Below, one piece after another: positions 15,493-24,767 of a DNA stretch of 25,890 nucleotides (positions are counted from its first letter, which is position 1; each line of letters begins with the position of its first letter). This DNA is from Candidatus Zipacnadia bacterium. Its GTDB lineage: Bacteria > Armatimonadota > Zipacnadia > Zipacnadales > Zipacnadaceae. The stretch spans positions 1 through 25,890 of the forward strand of contig JALGTV010000023.1 of NCBI GenBank assembly GCA_029821215.1. Direction: 5' to 3'. A program made the position numbers and the translations under genes. A model generated the notes under the pieces. It saw nothing but the letters and a program-made list of their open reading frames with translations. It was not told where the DNA came from and did not search any database.

Positions 15493-18400
15493 TTATCGAG
15501 CTATATTGACGTGGCAGAGCGCACTGACCTGTTGGCCGTTAGCAGTTCGGGCTTCGATTTCCAGCAGGTATAGACCGTTAGGTACCAGGGTGCCACTGGC
15601 ATTGCGTAGATTCCACGTCTGAGTGTTGACACCCTTGTCCACCGTCTGGCCACTCGCCAGCGTCTTGATTACTCGTCCGGAGATGTTCATTACCCGAATC
15701 GCCACTTCGCAGGACTTAGTTACCGCGTAGGTGAGCACCACTCCTTGTCCACCCGACTGAGCCGATGCTGTGTTGATAACTAAGTTGTCAGTACCCTGCG
15801 GAGCCACCTGCAGGCGCAAATGCCGCTCGGCCCCCTGCTCGCCGCTGCGGAAGGTATACTTCGGGCAGGTACGGGCGTATATGCTGCGGCCTATATCCAG
15901 GTCAGTCAGCGTTACCGACAGATTATGGGGAACCTGGCTGAGGTCAGGGAGCATCACGTCTACATCACTCTCAGCAATGTCAGTAACCACTACCATGTCC
16001 CAACTGACCTGTTCGGCCATTGCTGGCTTTACATGCTGAGCTAACTGGTTGCCATGTTCATCGGTAAAGTACACGTCAACCGTGCCTGCTACCCGCGGCG
16101 GGTTAGGTATAGTGTAGGTGCCAACCGTCGGCGCCACTCCGGCCGCGCTCATCAGATCACTGCGACCCGCGGTCCGGGCCACTACCGGTATGATCCATCC
16201 GCTCTCACCGAGCTGCAGAGCCTGCGGCTTGGTCGCGGCTTCATCGGCAGCCGTCGGGCCAGTCAGTGGCCCCATTGTGAGGAACGCATTGCCACCGGTG
16301 GTTCGCATCCATGCCCCTTCCCAGACCCCCAAGTTAGTACGAGCGACGTTAATGCCCGGCTGAGCCGAGACGAGCAGATAGCTGCCTGAAGCATTGTCGT
16401 ACACAAAGGCGAAGGGCAGGACAGTGCCCGGCGTTGTCGGCTGGACATTGGCCAGGGGTAGCGCTGCGGCGAACGGATTAGCTATCATATTCCATATCGG
16501 CCCCAGTCCCACAGTGAACGCTGTATCGGTAGCTACTGGGGTTCCGCCGACGATGAGATTGGTAGCCGTACCAAAGTTTACGAAGAATCCGCGCCCGGCG
16601 GTAACCCGGAGCAACTCCTGAGAGCCAGGGTCACCGACCCGCATATAGTCAGGTGGTACCAGTAACGGATTCCATCGCGCCACCTGATCAGTACCGAATA
16701 CCTGCTCGGCATCGTCGCTTAGAGGTTGACACGGCACACCAATTAGATGTATGCCGGTGGCGAGTTGCTTGCTAAACTCTTCGTAGCCGACGAAATCCAC
16801 ACCGGTGATCGTATCGGGCACCGTGATTTGCTGACTATCCGGATCAAACACGTAACCAGACTTACTGGCCGAGATGGTTACCGTCCCGGCTTCTACGCCA
16901 GAGAGGCTATACTGCCCCGAGGTAATAGTGGTGGTGTTGTTGGTGCCATCGGTGATTTGCACACCGGAGAGCGGGTCGCCGTTGTAATCTGTGACCGTCC
17001 CTGATACGGTGAATGTCTGTGGTATGCCCTCAAAGTCCACATCGCTGACATCGGCATCCGCCACCGTTACCGCCTGGGATGTAGGATCGAAGTCGTGATA
17101 AGATAGGGTAGGCGTGACCGTGTAAGCACCATTAGGCACGCCGGTTATGGTGTAATCACCATTGGTGTCGCTGACACCCACACGGGTCCCGTCACTGACC
17201 TGCACTCCCTCCAGCCCCTCAGTGCCCTTGGTAATCCGTCCGGAAATGGTGTAGGTCCTCAACGTGCCCACAAAGTCCTGGCCCGTTAGTGACAGATCTA
17301 CCAGTTCAATGTCAATGTCCGCTGGATCAAAATCGTATTCGTCCTTGGTGGGCTCCACGCGATAGGTCCCTGCTACCAGCCCACTCAGTTCGTAGAGACC
17401 GTCAGCGTCAGTAGTGTCTTCGGCTACCTTTGTATCAGTAGCATCGTACGCCGCCACGGTCACGTCCGCCAGAGGTGCACTGTCCTGGTCAACTATGGCA
17501 CCACTTACCGAGTAGGTGGGTGGCGGTTCAATAAAGTTCACGCCAGGGACCGGCGCTCCCGCTACCGTCACGTCGCGCCATAGTGGCTCAAAGATGTGGC
17601 CCTCCAGCGTAGGTGTGACCGTATAATCGCCATTGGGTACGCCGGTTATGGTATAATCACCGTTGGCATCAGTAGTAGCCCAACGTGCACCGATACTGAC
17701 CAGGACATCTTCCACCCCTGGACCACCAGCGCCGAGAGTGATGGTACCGGATATGCTCCACGCTCCGGGTACCAATTGGAAGTCAACATCAGTCACCGAA
17801 CTATCGGTCAGCGTTACAGCTTCCTCGGTGAGGCTGAAGGTGAAGGGGTCGTAGCTCGGCACTACGCGGTAATCGTCGGCCGGCAACCCTGTGAGTTCAT
17901 ACGTACCATCATCCGCGGTAACTGTCTCGGCGACGATTATGTCGCGGCTGTCATAGGCCGTTATTGTCACGCCCGGCACCGGATTAGTATTCTCATCCGT
18001 CACCGTGCCGGAGATGGAGTAAGTGGCTATCACGACCGTGAAGGTCTGAGTCGCTGACCACTCCGAGGTCAGAGCATTGACCGTCCGAACGCGCCAGTAG
18101 TGCATTGTATCGTTCGCCAGGCCAAGGCTGGCATCAACCTGGAACTGGGTAATGTTCTGGCCGGTAACTCCGTACTCGGAGTTACCGGGACTGCCCAGAT
18201 CGGGGCTGATTATGGGGCTGCTAAAGTCAGCGTCATCGTCGAGCTCGACATAGTAATACATCTGCTCGGGTGGATCATCAGGATCCACATCAGTGCCCGG
18301 ATCCCACTCCAGCATCGGCGTTTGGGTGCCGATCTGGCCAGTGGGGGAGAAGCCCGAGGTGGGTGGGCCTGGCGCATGGTCCACTTTGAAGTTATGAATC

Positions 18401-21400
18401 TCAGACCACGCCGAGGTTAGCCCACGGGTGCCCACTGTCTGCACCCGCCAGTACCACCAACCATAGGCCAAAGCATCGGGTACATCCAGTTCAGTGACCC
18501 CGGCCCCACCATAGTCATTGGTGTCGTATTCATAATCCACTGTGCCAAAGTCAGCGGCGCTGCTCAACTGGACCACGTATGTCAAATCCTGGACGTTATC
18601 CCAGTCATCGGGGTCGGACCCCGCCGGCCAGTCTAATGTCGGCGTCTGGGTCTCAACACTGATTCCTCCAATTGGATACCATCCGTCAGCCGGTGGATAT
18701 GGGGGAGGCAGCGGCGGATTATTCATATTCACTGACGGTCCGCTGAAGAAGCCCGGTGCTGCGGGCAGCCGCACATTGTCCAGCCCGTCGGAGGCAATAA
18801 AATAGTAGCTGTGGCTCTGGCTGGCTGACAAGGCCGCGGTGGAATAATAGTAAACCCTACCATCGGTCATATCGGTATCACGAGCATCCCAGGCCGTCAT
18901 TAGATGCTCTTGATTGTCAATGAACACTTTGACAAACGAGGGCGGATTGCCGTGCACTCCTGCGTAGCTGTCTGTATCGGTGTAGACAATCCAGTAAGTA
19001 TACTCGGTATCCTCTAAGCCCACTGTCGGGTCAAGTTCGACCGTGGCCGTGAAAACATCGCCAGCGTCTATCCCCGCGCCCTCCAGGTCAGCATCGCTGC
19101 GCAGCACGATGGTTTGCGTGTTGTGGTCTATGCTGGCCACCCGGAACTTACCTTTGGCCCCGAAGTCCACGGCTACGACTGGGTCACCGGTCAGCGAGTC
19201 ACCATCGGTATAGGTGAACGTAATCGGCGATATCACGTCACTAACCACACCTGTCCCCACCTGGAAGCCTAAGCTGGGCTCAGTGTTGGGGGCAATATCG
19301 GGCCCCTGGGCGGCCTCGGCCTCATGGTCCTTAGGCCCGTAGAACTGGCTACTACTGCCAGCAGTGCCGTCACTGTCATCATACCACAACGCGCCATCAT
19401 AGGCCTGGGCCTTAAAAGTGTGTATGCCCTCGTCGAGCTTCAGGCTCGTAATGGTCATGTATTCGCACCCATCGGCATAGGTAGTGTCCTCAGGCAGGAC
19501 CTTGGTCATATTGTATGACTGGCCGGGGTCACCATCTATTTGTACTCTTATTACCGACGGGGGGACATTCTCGGCATCAGTATAGGTTACGTAAAAGTGG
19601 AATGGGGTTGCCGGAGTACCTTCGTATGTGTCGTCAGTATCATAGTCCCACGACAGAAATCCATCTCCATTGCGGTGGGCAAATACCCGGAACCGATTGC
19701 CCGCTGTCACACCAGCGGCCGCTATGTTTGTTGTTGCCGTTATGGTAGTAGTGGTATTGCTGTCAATCTCGAAGGTCTGGAACTGGGCCAGGCCGGTGCG
19801 CATCTGGATGTACATCCCGGCCAGCGCGTCGTCGGCATAGCCGGGCAGGTCGCCGGGGCGGACGTACTCGAAAGTGTCGCCAACAGGTTCGGAGGCTACC
19901 TCATCAACATCCGGGGGCGCGAAGAAGTAAGCACTCAGTGTCGGGGCGCTGTTGAGCATAACCTCGGGCCCTTCAAAATAGCCGGCCTGGGGGAACCTGA
20001 CCATCTCGCCCTCTACCTTCTGGTCAATGGGGTCAGCTACCGAGGAGTCCATAAAGTACTGTTGCCAGTCAATCCAATAGGCCCAGTTATCCCAGAACTC
20101 AAAATAGTAGTGGTGCGTACCCTCATCCAGGATAACACCCGCGCGGGCCGTATTCAGCTCATATACCGCACCATCTCGGTAGTTGGTATCTGAGGGATCC
20201 TCCGGCTCCATAGTGGTGGCAAACCAGTCGGCGATATTGAACAGGTCGCCGGTGGTCACTTCGCTTAAATCAGTACCAGGGGCGACGGTGATAGTGCCTT
20301 GTGTTGAGGAGATAACGGCGTTACCGATAATATCAAACTGCTGGCCGGCCGCATCGCCCGTCTGCATTCTAACTGTCATATAGGGCAGCGAACCAACTAC
20401 ATGTGTTTGGTCCAGTGACCCCGCCTCATAAGGCTCTCCGCCGGGTGGATCGAATTCGTAGGTTATGACGTTGCCCGCAACCCCGGCTACTTTGGCCTGG
20501 CCCTCAGCATCACCGAAGAGGTCAATGTGCAAGATACTTTTGAATGGGCGATCGCCCTGGTGGTTGGCGTCGTATACTTCTCCGTCGTCGTCATAATACG
20601 TAACTTTGTAGACAAAGGGGTCGCCCTGCGTCCCCGAGGCCGGCGCAACCGACTGATTGGCCAACTGCGGTTTGGTATTAACCCGGAACCAGTAAAAGTC
20701 GTTATCACCCGGGGGTACACCAATGTATCCCGGGTCATCGCTGGGTCGGTTGGGATATATAGCGATGCGGCTTCCGTCGCTCGCCTGGAAATAATACTGA
20801 TAGTCGCCCGGCCCCCCTCCGCTGGGCAACTGGTCAACCGTGGCCTCGTAGTAATACAGGCAGCCATCGGTGTAATCGTTATCAGTGGCATAGACCTTGC
20901 TCATGGAACGGCCTTGCCAGTCACCCAGAGGATTACCTTCCTCGTCAACTTTGCGGATAAAAATCTGAATGACTTGTGGTTGCAGATTATCTGATTGCCA
21001 GTAGTTGATGCGGAACACAAACGTAGTATCAGTGGTCCACTTGCCGCCCCGGAAGGGGTAATCTGGATCCGTCTCGGGGCGGATATTGACATAGTTGGGC
21101 CAGATAGTGTCCTCATTAGTGAAGCGTAGCGGTGAGTGCTGAGTCCCGCCATACCCACCCCACACACTGGTATCATACGGCCCGTTCAGATCGCCCCATG
21201 GCTCTTGGGTGGTGCCCACCGTCGGGGGCAGGGTGGAGGGCAGCGGATTAAAGGGATTAGCATCCGCGCCCGGCGCACCTGGTCCTAGGTCACCCAGATA
21301 CCATCCAGGTGCGGGGAAGCCCTGCTCAGTGGAACTTAGTGGGCCATCCTCAAAATACGGGTGTGCCGTCAGGACGGGATCCACCTTGGGGTACTTGGTA

Positions 21401-23757
21401 GTATCCTGGCTATCGTAGGGGTAGCCGTAGCCGGCCGGGTCATCGTCATTATGCCACAGCTCAACTGTCTCCAGATATACGTCCGGCCCATAATAATGGG
21501 CATCATTAACTGGGTGGTAGCCGCTGCCCCTGTACCAGCCCTCATTGACCAGGTGGGCTGCTTCCAGAGCATGTCCGGGCATCCCCCGTAGAGTTAGTGA
21601 ACAAGGGCCAGCATGGGCAAAACCACCGGGTGTGTCTGTGCCGCCAACGCCCCACACTGGCGGGTCCCAGTCACGGCAGGTCAGGAATTCATAGGTGTGC
21701 CCCCCGGCATGCATGCTGGTATAAGTATTACACGTTGGCTCACCATGTAAGCCTGAATAGGCCACATCCCAAGTATCCGTATAGGGCTGATCAAATTGTA
21801 GGGTAAATATGTTATGTAAGAGCTGTAAGTAGTTAGTAGGCCTAATAGTGTATTTGTAGACAAGCCCGTTAGTTAATGTCTCCCCACTCTCCTTGGTCAT
21901 ATAATAAGGCCGATTATAGTCGCCATCCACAATAAGGATAGCTTCAGGATCCAGCTCCGCAATTCCCGCATCCCCGATCCGATCTTGATGGTGGTCATCG
22001 TCGGGCCCATACATCCAGGCATACTCGCCGGGCAGGGATTTGTCGTCCTCGATGTACTTCAAGTCATGCACCCAGGCGTCGGCGGGGGTCCCATAGCCCC
22101 TCATTATTTTGTAGGCAAAAGTATTGAAATTGACGAAATTGTACTCCTCCCCAAATTCCGTTGTCGGGTCGGTGTGACGCCACCACTGACTGCGTATTTC
22201 TGGATAACCTGCCAATCCGCTAAGATACTTGATCCGGAAGGTATATTCATCGCTGCCCGCGCCATTATCCGGATCGGTCGGCCCTCCGGGTGCTGACCGG
22301 GTGGTAACCAGCGGGTCAACCCCCGTGCCCTTGCCTGAATACCATGCCTGGATTTCTCCCGACTCCCACAGCCGATCACCTATGTAGCTGTGGAGCGCTA
22401 TGTCTGTCGTTATCTGCGTACCCTTAATCTCAATGGGGTCCTGGGCTTCATAGACGCCGTCCGTGCTATTCCAACTACTCCAGTACAGACGAAACCAGAA
22501 TTCTGTGCTGCCGGTGGGAATCCTACCCACCAGGTAATCGTCGTGGTAATTGGAGAACGGCCCGACAGTGTACACATAATTATAGCTGGGATAGCTAGCA
22601 TCAGTGTAGCGGGCTACACCGAAATGGGTACGGGTGTCATTCATCCCTATCAGATCTACCAAATCAGCAGTATCACAGACGTGCATTACATCGTTTATGG
22701 TGAAAGTATCGGTGGCGGCCAGGCCAGCCGGCAAGGCGGTGGTGGTTTGAATATATGTCCCGGTGCCGTCTTCACCGTTCCAGTCAACCACCCGTTCCTC
22801 CCCGGCTGCCGTCCCGCTGGTGATCTGAATTGTCTCGCCCACCAGCGCCCCCTCGCCAACATCTATGTCCGTGTAATAGAATTTTGTGCTTGAATCTATC
22901 GAGTCTACCGTACCCTCCTGGTTCAGTTCGGTGGGGAATTCGGTATCCTCACTCACATCTATGTAGTGGTAGCCACCGATAGTTGCGTTATCAACAATAT
23001 CAAATTCCTGGCCAGTGGCTTCTCCGGCGGTAAATCGCAAAACCATTCCGCCCAGAGTATGGTCGGGGTAATACTGGCTGATGACGATGGGTTCATAATA
23101 TATGCGGGTAGTGGAGGGCAGGCCCACCTGCTCTAAATCAGGACACACGTTGGTGTCCAGCGGCGTGCCAGCGTCCAGCGTCAGGTAATACCCGCTGAAG
23201 TCGGACCCGTTAGTCAGTATATCGTATTGGTTGCCATTACCCAGACCACTGGTAATGTCAAGCCGGAAGCCGGATAACTGTCCCGTGTAGTAGCTTTGGC
23301 CTAAGGGCGGCTGATAGTAGACCTTGGTGGGCGATGCCACTACGGTCAGCCGGATACTGCCAATGACCCCGCCCGATCCGCCACCGCCTCGCGTGCCGGC
23401 ATCATATATTCCCTTGCTGGAGGTTAGTTCGGTATAATAGGTCGCACCGCTGGGCGCGGCGGGGAACATCGGGTCCGAAGGATCGTTGGGGTTGCCGTTG
23501 TAGCTAACCCCATACAGATACAGGCCATCAATACGCTCATTGGGCACCCCATCATCATTTATTGTGCCATCATAGGTAACCCGACAGCGGAACCAGCGCT
23601 GCGAATTAGCGGTGGCCGGGTTGGGCCAGACGCCCTGTCCTCCGTATCCGAAGCTGAGACCGGCGGCCTGCACTGCCGAAGTGCCAGCCGCAGCGACGAA
23701 CATCCCTACAATTATGGCGACAACTATGGTATGACGTACATTGTGCTTAGCAGTCAT
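15493..23757 (-). CDS. Giant secreted modular surface protein with FlgD-like C-terminus
   Basis: About 2754 residues. ATG 23757 is chosen: GGAGGGAAG lies a few bases upstream, and the product begins with a Sec signal (basic start, hydrophobic core, likely cleavage after AVQA near residue 31). Order: a Gly/Tyr/Asp-rich region with short beta modules (about 150-330); a long region of Ig-like modules ending M-T/S-K...DG..YYY (about 500-1660); two fibronectin-III-like domains (about 1700-1905); five CarboxypepD_reg-like domains near 1910, 2000, 2082, 2170 and 2249; a GIHLIGVPCQP / IWNMIANPF region (2325-2450) like those next to type IX sorting domains; a linker; and a FlgD/type IX-sorting-like Ig domain (2670-2754) with VMNISGRVIKTL and SGTLVPNGLYLLEI. 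It looks extracellular or surface-bound. No enzyme domain is recognised. A small lipoprotein gene follows after 58 bases. Confidence 0.9.
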   Translation of the reverse strand: MTAKHNVRHTIVVAIIVGMFVAAAGTSAVQAAGLSFGYGGQGVWPNPATANSQRWFRCRVTYDGTINDDGVPNERIDGLYLYGVSYNGNPNDPSDPMFPAAPSGATYYTELTSSKGIYDAGTRGGGGSGGVIGSIRLTVVASPTKVYYQPPLGQSYYTGQLSGFRLDITSGLGNGNQYDILTNGSDFSGYYLTLDAGTPLDTNVCPDLEQVGLPSTTRIYYEPIVISQYYPDHTLGGMVLRFTAGEATGQEFDIVDNATIGGYHYIDVSEDTEFPTELNQEGTVDSIDSSTKFYYTDIDVGEGALVGETIQITSGTAAGEERVVDWNGEDGTGTYIQTTTALPAGLAATDTFTINDVMHVCDTADLVDLIGMNDTRTHFGVARYTDASYPSYNYVYTVGPFSNYHDDYLVGRIPTGSTEFWFRLYWSSWNSTDGVYEAQDPIEIKGTQITTDIALHSYIGDRLWESGEIQAWYSGKGTGVDPLVTTRSAPGGPTDPDNGAGSDEYTFRIKYLSGLAGYPEIRSQWWRHTDPTTEFGEEYNFVNFNTFAYKIMRGYGTPADAWVHDLKYIEDDKSLPGEYAWMYGPDDDHHQDRIGDAGIAELDPEAILIVDGDYNRPYYMTKESGETLTNGLVYKYTIRPTNYLQLLHNIFTLQFDQPYTDTWDVAYSGLHGEPTCNTYTSMHAGGHTYEFLTCRDWDPPVWGVGGTDTPGGFAHAGPCSLTLRGMPGHALEAAHLVNEGWYRGSGYHPVNDAHYYGPDVYLETVELWHNDDDPAGYGYPYDSQDTTKYPKVDPVLTAHPYFEDGPLSSTEQGFPAPGWYLGDLGPGAPGADANPFNPLPSTLPPTVGTTQEPWGDLNGPYDTSVWGGYGGTQHSPLRFTNEDTIWPNYVNIRPETDPDYPFRGGKWTTDTTFVFRINYWQSDNLQPQVIQIFIRKVDEEGNPLGDWQGRSMSKVYATDNDYTDGCLYYYEATVDQLPSGGGPGDYQYYFQASDGSRIAIYPNRPSDDPGYIGVPPGDNDFYWFRVNTKPQLANQSVAPASGTQGDPFVYKVTYYDDDGEVYDANHQGDRPFKSILHIDLFGDAEGQAKVAGVAGNVITYEFDPPGGEPYEAGSLDQTHVVGSLPYMTVRMQTGDAAGQQFDIIGNAVISSTQGTITVAPGTDLSEVTTGDLFNIADWFATTMEPEDPSDTNYRDGAVYELNTARAGVILDEGTHHYYFEFWDNWAYWIDWQQYFMDSSVADPIDQKVEGEMVRFPQAGYFEGPEVMLNSAPTLSAYFFAPPDVDEVASEPVGDTFEYVRPGDLPGYADDALAGMYIQMRTGLAQFQTFEIDSNTTTTITATTNIAAAGVTAGNRFRVFAHRNGDGFLSWDYDTDDTYEGTPATPFHFYVTYTDAENVPPSVIRVQIDGDPGQSYNMTKVLPEDTTYADGCEYMTITSLKLDEGIHTFKAQAYDGALWYDDSDGTAGSSSQFYGPKDHEAEAAQGPDIAPNTEPSLGFQVGTGVVSDVISPITFTYTDGDSLTGDPVVAVDFGAKGKFRVASIDHNTQTIVLRSDADLEGAGIDAGDVFTATVELDPTVGLEDTEYTYWIVYTDTDSYAGVHGNPPSFVKVFIDNQEHLMTAWDARDTDMTDGRVYYYSTAALSASQSHSYYFIASDGLDNVRLPAAPGFFSGPSVNMNNPPLPPPYPPADGWYPIGGISVETQTPTLDWPAGSDPDDWDNVQDLTYVVQLSSAADFGTVDYEYDTNDYGGAGVTELDVPDALAYGWWYWRVQTVGTRGLTSAWSEIHNFKVDHAPGPPTSGFSPTGQIGTQTPMLEWDPGTDVDPDDPPEQMYYYVELDDDADFSSPIISPDLGSPGNSEYGVTGQNITQFQVDASLGLANDTMHYWRVRTVNALTSEWSATQTFTVVIATYSISGTVTDENTNPVPGVTITAYDSRDIIVAETVTADDGTYELTGLPADDYRVVPSYDPFTFSLTEEAVTLTDSSVTDVDFQLVPGAWSISGTITLGAGGPGVEDVLVSIGARWATTDANGDYTITGVPNGDYTVTPTLEGHIFEPLWRDVTVAGAPVPGVNFIEPPPTYSVSGAIVDQDSAPLADVTVAAYDATDTKVAEDTTDADGLYELSGLVAGTYRVEPTKDEYDFDPADIDIELVDLSLTGQDFVGTLRTYTISGRITKGTEGLEGVQVSDGTRVGVSDTNGDYTITGVPNGAYTVTPTLSYHDFDPTSQAVTVADADVSDVDFEGIPQTFTVSGTVTDYNGDPLSGVQITDGTNNTTTITSGQYSLSGVEAGTVTISASKSGYVFDPDSQQITVPDTITGVDFVGYEEFSKQLATGIHLIGVPCQPLSDDAEQVFGTDQVARWNPLLVPPDYMRVGDPGSQELLRVTAGRGFFVNFGTATNLIVGGTPVATDTAFTVGLGPIWNMIANPFAAALPLANVQPTTPGTVLPFAFVYDNASGSYLLVSAQPGINVARTNLGVWEGAWMRTTGGNAFLTMGPLTGPTAADEAATKPQALQLGESGWIIPVVARTAGRSDLMSAAGVAPTVGTYTIPNPPRVAGTVDVYFTDEHGNQLAQHVKPAMAEQVSWDMVVVTDIAESDVDVMLPDLSQVPHNLSVTLTDLDIGRSIYARTCPKYTFRSGEQGAERHLRLQVAPQGTDNLVINTASAQSGGQGVVLTYAVTKSCEVAIRVMNISGRVIKTLASGQTVDKGVNTQTWNLRNASGTLVPNGLYLLEIEARTANGQQVSALCHVNIAR
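17010..18030 (-). repeat. Five tandem CarboxypepD_reg-like domains in A-B-A-B-A order
   Basis: Coding repeats beginning near 18027, 17764, 17516, 17250 and 17012. Copies 1 and 3 share AYD...VAE.T.ADG.YEL.GL and about 80-90 residues. Copies 2 and 4 share NGDYTITGVPNG.YTVTPTL and are also close at the DNA level (17104-17165 versus 17608-17670). Copy 5 is shorter. The pattern suggests duplication of a two-domain unit. Confidence 0.7.
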
Positions 23758-23821
23758 AGTCTTCCCTCCGGGATCGATGACTGACATCTAAAATACATAC
23801 GCACTCAACATCGGACACCCA

Positions 23822-23848
23822 ACTGGTGCCTACTACTCTACTGGTGCC
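23822..23848. repeat. Direct repeat in the leader of the giant gene
   Basis: Two identical 9-base copies, actggtgcc at 23822-23830 and 23840-23848, 18 bases apart, in the transcribed leader. Possible protein or RNA-binding site; could be chance. Confidence 0.3.
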
Positions 23849-23901
23849 GTTGGGGCGTACCCGCAGGATTTTTGGCTGAATTTAGCCACTTAATCAATCT
23901 A

Positions 23902-23930
23902 ATTGTATACCACCTAAGTACAGAAGTCAA
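23902..23930 (-). promoter_or_regulatory. Near-consensus sigma-70 promoter of the giant-protein operon
   Basis: On minus, -35 TTGACT (23925-23930), a 17-base spacer, and -10 TACAAT (23902-23907). Transcription should start near 23895, leaving a leader of about 138 bases with the direct repeat and a small TGGCT...AGCCA hairpin. The strength suggests substantial expression of the surface protein. Confidence 0.75.
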
Positions 23931-23961
23931 GTCTTATGGGATAGAAGCCTACCAGGCATTG

Positions 23962-24020
23962 CTTATCGCGATCCAATTGCGTAGCGCAGGTGGAGTTAGG
24001 GAATCCCGCTACGCGATAAG
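23962..24020. terminator. Long inverted repeat after ogt
   Basis: Two nested pairings: cttatcgcg (23962-23970) with cgcgataag (24012-24020), and gcgtagcg (23979-23986) with cgctacgc (24007-24014). They compete partly for the same bases, so alternative folds are possible. It lies 49 bases past the ogt stop and upstream of the giant-gene promoter, so ogt termination is the likely role. No U-tract is seen. Confidence 0.45.
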
Positions 24021-24068
24021 GAGAATTCGCAACGCGACAGGTAATAGTTGGCTCGCAACAGTCAGTGA

Positions 24069-24545
24069 TTAAAGCGTTACTCCCTCCAGTGCCAGTAGTC
24101 GTCTTTTCATCTCCACGCCAGCACCAAAACCGCCCAGACTGCCGTCACTGCTTATGACCCGGTGGCACGGTATCAGTATTGGCACCGGATTGCGCCCCAG
24201 GGCCTGACCCACCGCTCTGGCTCCGCGCGGACATCCGATCTGGACGGCCAGTTGACCATAGGTTCGGGTATCGCCCCAGGGTATGGTGGCGCAGCCGGTC
24301 AGCACCTGGCGGGTAAAAGGGGACAAGGTAGAAATGTCCACGGGCACGGTAAACTCCTGTCGGTGCTGCTGGAAATACTCGGCCAACTGCTGAGCGGCGG
24401 CCTGGGCCATTTGCCCCGCCGCCGGCTGGTCCTCCCACCGGCCAACCATAGTTTCGCGCCTACGCGGGGGCAGTAGGACCCGGGTCACTGCTGTCCCCGT
24501 AGCCGCCACTGCGCCCCATCCCCAATCGGTGGCGAAGGCAACCAT
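24069..24545 (-). CDS. ogt: Methylated-DNA-protein-cysteine S-methyltransferase
   Basis: 158 residues, the normal size. A suicide repair protein that moves the methyl group from O6-methylguanine to its own Cys (about Cys127) in the active-site motif IPCHRV. Also seen: helix-turn-helix region TRTYGQLAVQIGCPRGARAVGQALGRNP and the Asn/Arg finger area, then GSLGGFGAGVEMKRRLLALEG. Start: ATG 24545; a TTG at 24560 is possible. No clear ribosome site is seen for either. It is monocistronic, divergent from rodA. Confidence 0.95.
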   Translation of the reverse strand: MVAFATDWGWGAVAATGTAVTRVLLPPRRRETMVGRWEDQPAAGQMAQAAAQQLAEYFQQHRQEFTVPVDISTLSPFTRQVLTGCATIPWGDTRTYGQLAVQIGCPRGARAVGQALGRNPVPILIPCHRVISSDGSLGGFGAGVEMKRRLLALEGVTL

Positions 24546-24767
24546 GACTGTGGCTGACAATTTTGCTATTCAGCCCCCTTTGTGTCGCAAATAGTCCGGC
24601 GGTGACTCCATATTATTTTACCCGTAACCCTCGTCACTTGAAACTTTTTGATCATCTGCCTCTCCTCAACACTATCCAACCGACTGCTAATCCCATCACG
24701 AGTAACTTTCGTGGCACTGTGGTTTGTGGTATACTGGGCTTAATACTGCCCAGGAGAGGATGACGCG
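24546..24767. other. Divergent spacer between ogt and rodA
   Basis: About 220 bases holding the rodA promoter and ribosome site. I see no convincing promoter for ogt and no gene. Confidence 0.5.
24727..24735 (+). promoter_or_regulatory. Extended -10 promoter of rodA
   Basis: TGgTATACT: a TG at 24727-24728 and TATACT at 24730-24735. The -35 region (about 24707-24712, tttcgt) is poor, as is allowed for extended -10 promoters. The leader to the GTG start would be about 25 bases. Confidence 0.5.

Noticed and set aside
20527..20994. Long plus-strand frame opposite the giant gene, and several others in 15770-22893
   Set aside because: They mirror the GC-rich codons of the giant gene on the other strand; the minus frame has repeats, a signal peptide and domains.
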